From Euryarchaeota archaeon UBA558 (GTDB lineage: Archaea; Thermoplasmatota; Poseidoniia; Poseidoniales; Thalassarchaeaceae), in assembly GCA_002507175.1 (NCBI GenBank), contig DAZE01000003.1, positions 5,503 through 69,502 of the forward strand: 64,000 nt of DNA, written 5' to 3'. Both the position numbers and the translations under genes were made by a program. Below are positions 59,782-64,000 of the stretch, piece after piece. The notes under the pieces are model-generated. The model was not told the DNA's origin, ran no database searches, and saw nothing but the letters and a program-made list of their open reading frames with translations. Numbering within the stretch: the first letter of the stretch is position 1; every line of letters starts with the position of its first letter.

Positions 59782-62700
59782 ATGAAAGCAAACCGTTCAA
59801 TGAGGGGGGCCCAAGTCTACTTTTGGACGCACAGAGGCTCCTCTGTCTATGCGATCGCGATCGTGCTGTTGATGATGTCAATGCCGTGGTCCACAACAGT
59901 AGATTTCCGCGAGGAACCCGCTAAATCTCAATCGAGCAACTCTAATTGGGGAGCATCTGGTAGCGCAGACACCGGTTGGTTGACCGTGGGCTCGGAATCA
60001 GCTGGATCGTCCACTACCATAGTAGAGCATCCTCCCGGAGCTTCCATCGAAAACATGACCTTTGAGATCGGTGTTAATGGTTCACGGGGGGTTTGCGCTC
60101 AGGACCCCATACTTACCCTGGTCGATGCAAATCAGGAAATTTTTGATGGAACTGGAATTGGTGGATTTGGATGCAAACAAAGCTACTCGCCCGATGATGT
60201 TCTTGATAGCTACTTAGACCCATATTCGAACTCTGAAGCCGGTTTGTTGCTTCCCACTGGAGCTGTGCTGACCGACATGGTAATCGAAGCAATGCGTCCA
60301 GCCTCGCCGAGGTTATCGCCATCGTTACCCAACCTCGTTGTCCGTGACTTGAGTCATGATGCTTCCTCAGGGAGGACGTTCATAGTTGCGGATGATGATC
60401 TCCTTGTAATTGATGAAACTGTCTCAAATCCAATAGTGCATGTTGAATCCATATCGGCAACTCAGATACAAGTCATTCAGTCGGAAGACCTTCTTGTTTC
60501 GCTGTCAACTGACGGGAATGTACACTACTATCGATTGAGTAATCTGGAATACATATTATCTCATTCCTTGAACGACACTATTGGTCGCCCGGGAACCTTC
60601 GAATGGCAGGACAACATGCCTGCAAGTATATTCTTGGATTCACAAAACAGAACGTGGATATCAAACGGCTGCCATATTCTCTGGAGGGATCCAAACTCTT
60701 CCCTTGAATCGTATCGTTTCCTCGATGTGTGTACAGGCTCAAACGATCCAATAATATCCACAATCCACCTAACAGGAAACAAACTTCTGGCAGGCACTAT
60801 TGGAAATGGATTTATGATGCTTGATACAAGCGAGACCGTTAATTCAACAATCGTACTTTCAAATGCAAGCTTCTTCTCTCCAATAACTTCTCCATCAATT
60901 GTTTCTTACAGTGTGACGTCAATTGAGATTCTCGATGATCAAATCCTTGTTTCGGGAGATGGTGGAGTAGATCGATTTCATATCCTTTCCGACACATGGT
61001 TGAGCCCATGGACAACTTCAAATTGGCTCGATTCCAACAATGTTCTGAAAGTAATCACATTGGAAAACTATGCGTATGTGGTGACCCCATCAAAAATTCA
61101 CAGGTACGATTCGACCGTTCTAGCTTTCACAGGGGCCATAACCTCAAATCAGGCCAATCTCACAGCATTTGACAAAGTCTTTTCTTGGCCGTCTTCAAAC
61201 CAGGGAATCGCTGCTTCAGACGGCGCAGGATCCCTTGCCAAGATAGTTGACATGAGTGCCATCGAGCCTCTAGTTTTAGCCAGTGGGCCAGCAATCCTCG
61301 AACCACAGGTCGTTTCGGTAGTTGATGCCCCAGCTGGAAAACAGGCTTGGTTTGCATCTGGAAGTGAAGTTGACCGGTTTGACGAAGAATCCAAGAGGTG
61401 GCTAGGAGTAACAGACTATACAATCGATGGGATAGATTCGGAAATTACTGACATAGTCCAGATAGATGATCAAACGGTGATTGCATCAACTTCGGGTCAC
61501 GGAATCATTCAGATTGACCCAACAGATGGAGCACTCATTGGCACAATATCCGGATCGGATATCGCGGCAATAGACACTTTGGGATATGATGAATCCACAG
61601 GCAAAGTATTCGTGATGATGCCTGAATTCGGCATTGCGATAGGGAACACAAGCGATTTGGCCGACTATTCGTTTTATGATGAGGACTCAGGACTCGACTC
61701 GTTAGAATTTACCTCTATGACCTACAGGTCAGACATCCTCTACATTGGCACCACAGACGCCGGTGTTATGCGCATCGAAGTCTCAAGTGGGGTAGTGTTA
61801 TCCTCATGGAGATCGCTGGGTATAGACGACGTAGACGAGGCTCCAATAGGATACGTGGATGGTGACGATAGGATTCTTCTCGGCCTGAAGGGGTTTGGCC
61901 TCATTATACTCGACCGCTTTACTGGCGAAGTGTTGCATGTTTGGGATGAGGCTGATGGAACGCTTCCAGACAATGACATAAACGATATTTACTCGGATAT
62001 TAATGGAAACATAATCATATCTTCCGAGGGCCCGTCATTCTGGAACCCAGGCGTAGCAGCTATGTGGGATGGAGCGGACTACCTACAACCAACATGGACA
62101 TCGTTCCCCACAAGCATACCCGGCAACAATAATGACCCTTTCCAGTTCTTCGAAGCCACGAGCAACGTCGATGGAATCTACATGGGCACGAACAGAGGGG
62201 CTTGCATGTGGGATTGGTCACTGAACGGACCAGATTGTTGGTCCTCTGCGGACGGACTCCCCTCGCGTTTTGTTAATACCGTAGCTATTCTAGAGCCCAA
62301 CCGACTCTATGCTGGAACCTCAGAAGGGGCCGGAATCATAGACACATCCACTGGGACGGTGGTTGACGTGTGGACAGCAGCAGCGGATTCTGATCAAACC
62401 GACATTGTTGTCATAGATTCCATCGTCTACCTCGGGGTTGAAGGTATCGGCATTGCGAGATACGACCTGAACACCCAAGAATGGCTAACCACATGGGATG
62501 GAACCAGCGGCCTCATAGAAAATGATCTCATAACTCTCCTCAAAGAAGGCGAAGTCCCGGGGACTATCTGGGCTGGCGGTTATTTCGGCCTGGTCAACAT
62601 AAACACCACCAACGAGCAACTCAACCTTGATTGGAATCTAGGGCCCAACTCTGGAGGGCCCACGCTTCCCTATGAACCCCCCATGGACGTGATCGTTCAT

Positions 62701-64000
62701 GATGGAGTCCTGTATTACCAGCAAATAGTGCCTAGCCAGTCCTGGCAGGCACGTGATTCAATTGCCAGAATAGATATCCAGAACAATACTAGCCTCGCAC
62801 AAATAGATACCACTGACACCCTTGGCTATCAAGGTCAGATCCGTGGAATGCACATGGTCCAAGACAACTTATGGTTGGGTGTTGCAGGAGTCCAGGGATG
62901 GGGCGGTGCAGAGCCCGGCGACATAGCTAGATGGAACACTACATCTGACAATTGGGAAGACCCGATTGGATCTTACGGCAGTGTCCAGCGAGTCAATGCG
63001 CAGTTTCTCGGAGACTGCTTCCCAACCGCATTGGGGAATTGTGAGTTCTGGGTTTCCTATGGAGACTCGATCCTCAGGAGGTACAATGCAACTGACATGA
63101 CCCTACTGGATTCATGGGACGACGTACCAGGCCCTATAAGAGGCATTGAGTTATTTGGGGACAACTATCTGTTCGGTTCTACGGACGGAATTCTAAGATG
63201 GGACTCCAACAACTCCACATTTCTGACCCCATGGACTCCTGGATCTGGAATGCCATCAAATGTAGCTGACCGTGTCTATTCCATGCGAGTGGTTGGTGAT
63301 GATCTCTGGGTCGGCACTTACCAGGGTGGCAACATAGATGTCTCGATATACAATCAGTCGTTAGACTCCTGGGACGTCACACCCTACACAGACCTAGGTG
63401 GGTATGCTTATCCTGCCGACATTGAAATCTGTGAAGGTATCGTACACGTCGCTTTCGGTAGGCTACAATGGTGGCAAGGCGGATACATAGCTCGATATGA
63501 CTACTTGGATTCAGACGGAAATGGAATTGCTGGTGAGTGGATAGATGCCTTGGAGGATGGCAATGGGCTGGATGACCCGGACCCCAGAGCCGTGGCCTGT
63601 GATGATAGCCACCCAATGTTGTACGTAGCCTATGATTCCGATAATGTCGGCATATCTCGATTTGACTATTCTACGGACACACTCCTGTCCGCTATCACTC
63701 CATCGGATGGCATATCATCAGAACCTGTATTCCCAGGCGGTATCCTTTACGACAATGGAATTCTACTTGTCAGCCACGTTGACGAAGGCGGAATTTCAAG
63801 AATAGAAACTTCAGGGCTAGTAATTTCCACAGGTACCGTTTTCGGTGTTGGAATGGATGGGAGTTCGATAGTGAGAGCACCTCCTTCGTCAGACTTCGTT
63901 TACGCCATTGGCAGGTCTGGTGAAACATCAGGGGGGAATAGAGTCGATCGCCTTGATTCAACTGGTTTGATTGAAGGTGGCTTCGATGAGCTTCTCATCC
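59782..64000 (+). CDS. Very large secreted beta-propeller repeat protein, C-terminus beyond window
   Basis: From ATG 59782 the frame has no stop for the remaining 1406 codons, so the protein continues outside the window. A hydrophobic N-terminal helix (YAIAIVLLMMSMPW, residues about 23-36) after basic residues suggests a signal peptide or anchor. The rest is a long series of propeller-like units resembling two-component-regulator and WD-type blades, for example DDRIFLLGLKGFGLIILDRFTGEV and GIAASDGAGSLAKIVDMSAIEP, with recurring W-x-G and V-x-x-G-x-x-I/V-x-R-x-D/N turns and many Asp-rich loops that could bind calcium. Such proteins occur on the surface of marine archaea as adhesins or binding proteins. 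Function here is unknown. Confidence 0.85.
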   Translation, partial: MKANRSMRGAQVYFWTHRGSSVYAIAIVLLMMSMPWSTTVDFREEPAKSQSSNSNWGASGSADTGWLTVGSESAGSSTTIVEHPPGASIENMTFEIGVNGSRGVCAQDPILTLVDANQEIFDGTGIGGFGCKQSYSPDDVLDSYLDPYSNSEAGLLLPTGAVLTDMVIEAMRPASPRLSPSLPNLVVRDLSHDASSGRTFIVADDDLLVIDETVSNPIVHVESISATQIQVIQSEDLLVSLSTDGNVHYYRLSNLEYILSHSLNDTIGRPGTFEWQDNMPASIFLDSQNRTWISNGCHILWRDPNSSLESYRFLDVCTGSNDPIISTIHLTGNKLLAGTIGNGFMMLDTSETVNSTIVLSNASFFSPITSPSIVSYSVTSIEILDDQILVSGDGGVDRFHILSDTWLSPWTTSNWLDSNNVLKVITLENYAYVVTPSKIHRYDSTVLAFTGAITSNQANLTAFDKVFSWPSSNQGIAASDGAGSLAKIVDMSAIEPLVLASGPAILEPQVVSVVDAPAGKQAWFASGSEVDRFDEESKRWLGVTDYTIDGIDSEITDIVQIDDQTVIASTSGHGIIQIDPTDGALIGTISGSDIAAIDTLGYDESTGKVFVMMPEFGIAIGNTSDLADYSFYDEDSGLDSLEFTSMTYRSDILYIGTTDAGVMRIEVSSGVVLSSWRSLGIDDVDEAPIGYVDGDDRILLGLKGFGLIILDRFTGEVLHVWDEADGTLPDNDINDIYSDINGNIIISSEGPSFWNPGVAAMWDGADYLQPTWTSFPTSIPGNNNDPFQFFEATSNVDGIYMGTNRGACMWDWSLNGPDCWSSADGLPSRFVNTVAILEPNRLYAGTSEGAGIIDTSTGTVVDVWTAAADSDQTDIVVIDSIVYLGVEGIGIARYDLNTQEWLTTWDGTSGLIENDLITLLKEGEVPGTIWAGGYFGLVNINTTNEQLNLDWNLGPNSGGPTLPYEPPMDVIVHDGVLYYQQIVPSQSWQARDSIARIDIQNNTSLAQIDTTDTLGYQGQIRGMHMVQDNLWLGVAGVQGWGGAEPGDIARWNTTSDNWEDPIGSYGSVQRVNAQFLGDCFPTALGNCEFWVSYGDSILRRYNATDMTLLDSWDDVPGPIRGIELFGDNYLFGSTDGILRWDSNNSTFLTPWTPGSGMPSNVADRVYSMRVVGDDLWVGTYQGGNIDVSIYNQSLDSWDVTPYTDLGGYAYPADIEICEGIVHVAFGRLQWWQGGYIARYDYLDSDGNGIAGEWIDALEDGNGLDDPDPRAVACDDSHPMLYVAYDSDNVGISRFDYSTDTLLSAITPSDGISSEPVFPGGILYDNGILLVSHVDEGGISRIETSGLVISTGTVFGVGMDGSSIVRAPPSSDFVYAIGRSGETSGGNRVDRLDSTGLIEGGFDELLI

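Noticed and set aside
1..64000. CRISPR arrays, transposases, integrases, phage genes or insertion-sequence ends
   Set aside because: No direct-repeat arrays of constant spacing and no recognisable mobile-element proteins were seen anywhere in the window.

Overview
The window looks like a chromosomal segment of a mesophilic marine Thermoplasmatota archaeon, most like Marine Group II (Poseidoniales). This is an inference from gene content; no rRNA gene is present to confirm it. Archaeal markers are the D-family DNA polymerase large subunit DP2, primase large subunit PriL, archaeal DnaG, Rpo3 (RNA polymerase subunit D), the uS13-uS4-uS11 cluster, MptE of archaeal pterin synthesis, pantoate kinase and 4-phosphopantoate-beta-alanine ligase of the archaeal CoA route, and deoxyhypusine synthase. 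They sit among genes of bacterial character (class II fumarase, bacterial-type leucyl-tRNA synthetase, ATP-type PEP carboxykinase, malic enzyme-phosphotransacetylase fusion, cyclophilin, cold-shock protein, CsaA), a mixture typical of that group. Coding density is high, many genes overlap or abut, and several starts lie about 25-29 bases after an AT-rich TATA-like element, suggesting leaderless mRNAs.

Layout. 1-5.6 kb: ribulose-phosphate epimerase (cut by the window edge), thioredoxin, a winged-helix/P-loop ATPase, a ferritin-like protein, an M32 carboxypeptidase and a beta-propeller protein. 5.65-6.44 kb: about 800 bases without a credible gene but full of inverted repeats, the best candidate for an undescribed or divergent structured RNA. 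6.4-9.7 kb: a reverse-strand group with fumarase carrying an N-terminal ribbon-helix-helix domain, cyclophilin, CsaA and orotate phosphoribosyltransferase. 9.7-16.7 kb: replication genes (DP2, PriL) around MptE, then a DUF373 membrane protein. 16.8-26.3 kb: ABC-F ATPase, Pcc1-like protein, NadC with 4-phosphopantoate-beta-alanine ligase, a LeuB-like dehydrogenase, THEP1-like NTPase, GcvH, RNase HI, small membrane proteins, an acetyltransferase and a thioesterase. tRNA-Cys lies at 26.4 kb.

26.5-31.5 kb: aminotransferase, AdoMet decarboxylase overlapping deoxyhypusine synthase, enolase, an unknown protein and an Lrp/AsnC regulator. 31.5-41.8 kb: two redoxins, a TPR protein, DnaG behind a hairpin-rich leader, a run of unknown genes ending in MobA, PurN, a DUF454 protein, a secreted esterase, a cold-shock protein and an MBL hydrolase. 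41.9-46.2 kb: leucyl-tRNA synthetase, a DCC-family protein and a TPD-motif nuclease. 46.1-49.7 kb: the ribosomal/RNA polymerase operon ending in pantoate kinase. 49.8-55.7 kb: a methyltransferase, a membrane-anchored FKBP-like protein and a 1232-residue polytopic membrane protein. 55.8-59.7 kb: PEP carboxykinase convergent with malic enzyme. From 59.8 kb to the window end runs one very large secreted propeller protein with no stop.

The metabolic genes fit a heterotroph handling C4/C3 interconversion (fumarase, malic enzyme, PEP carboxykinase, enolase) with archaeal cofactor pathways. No CRISPR array, transposase, integrase or phage gene was recognised.
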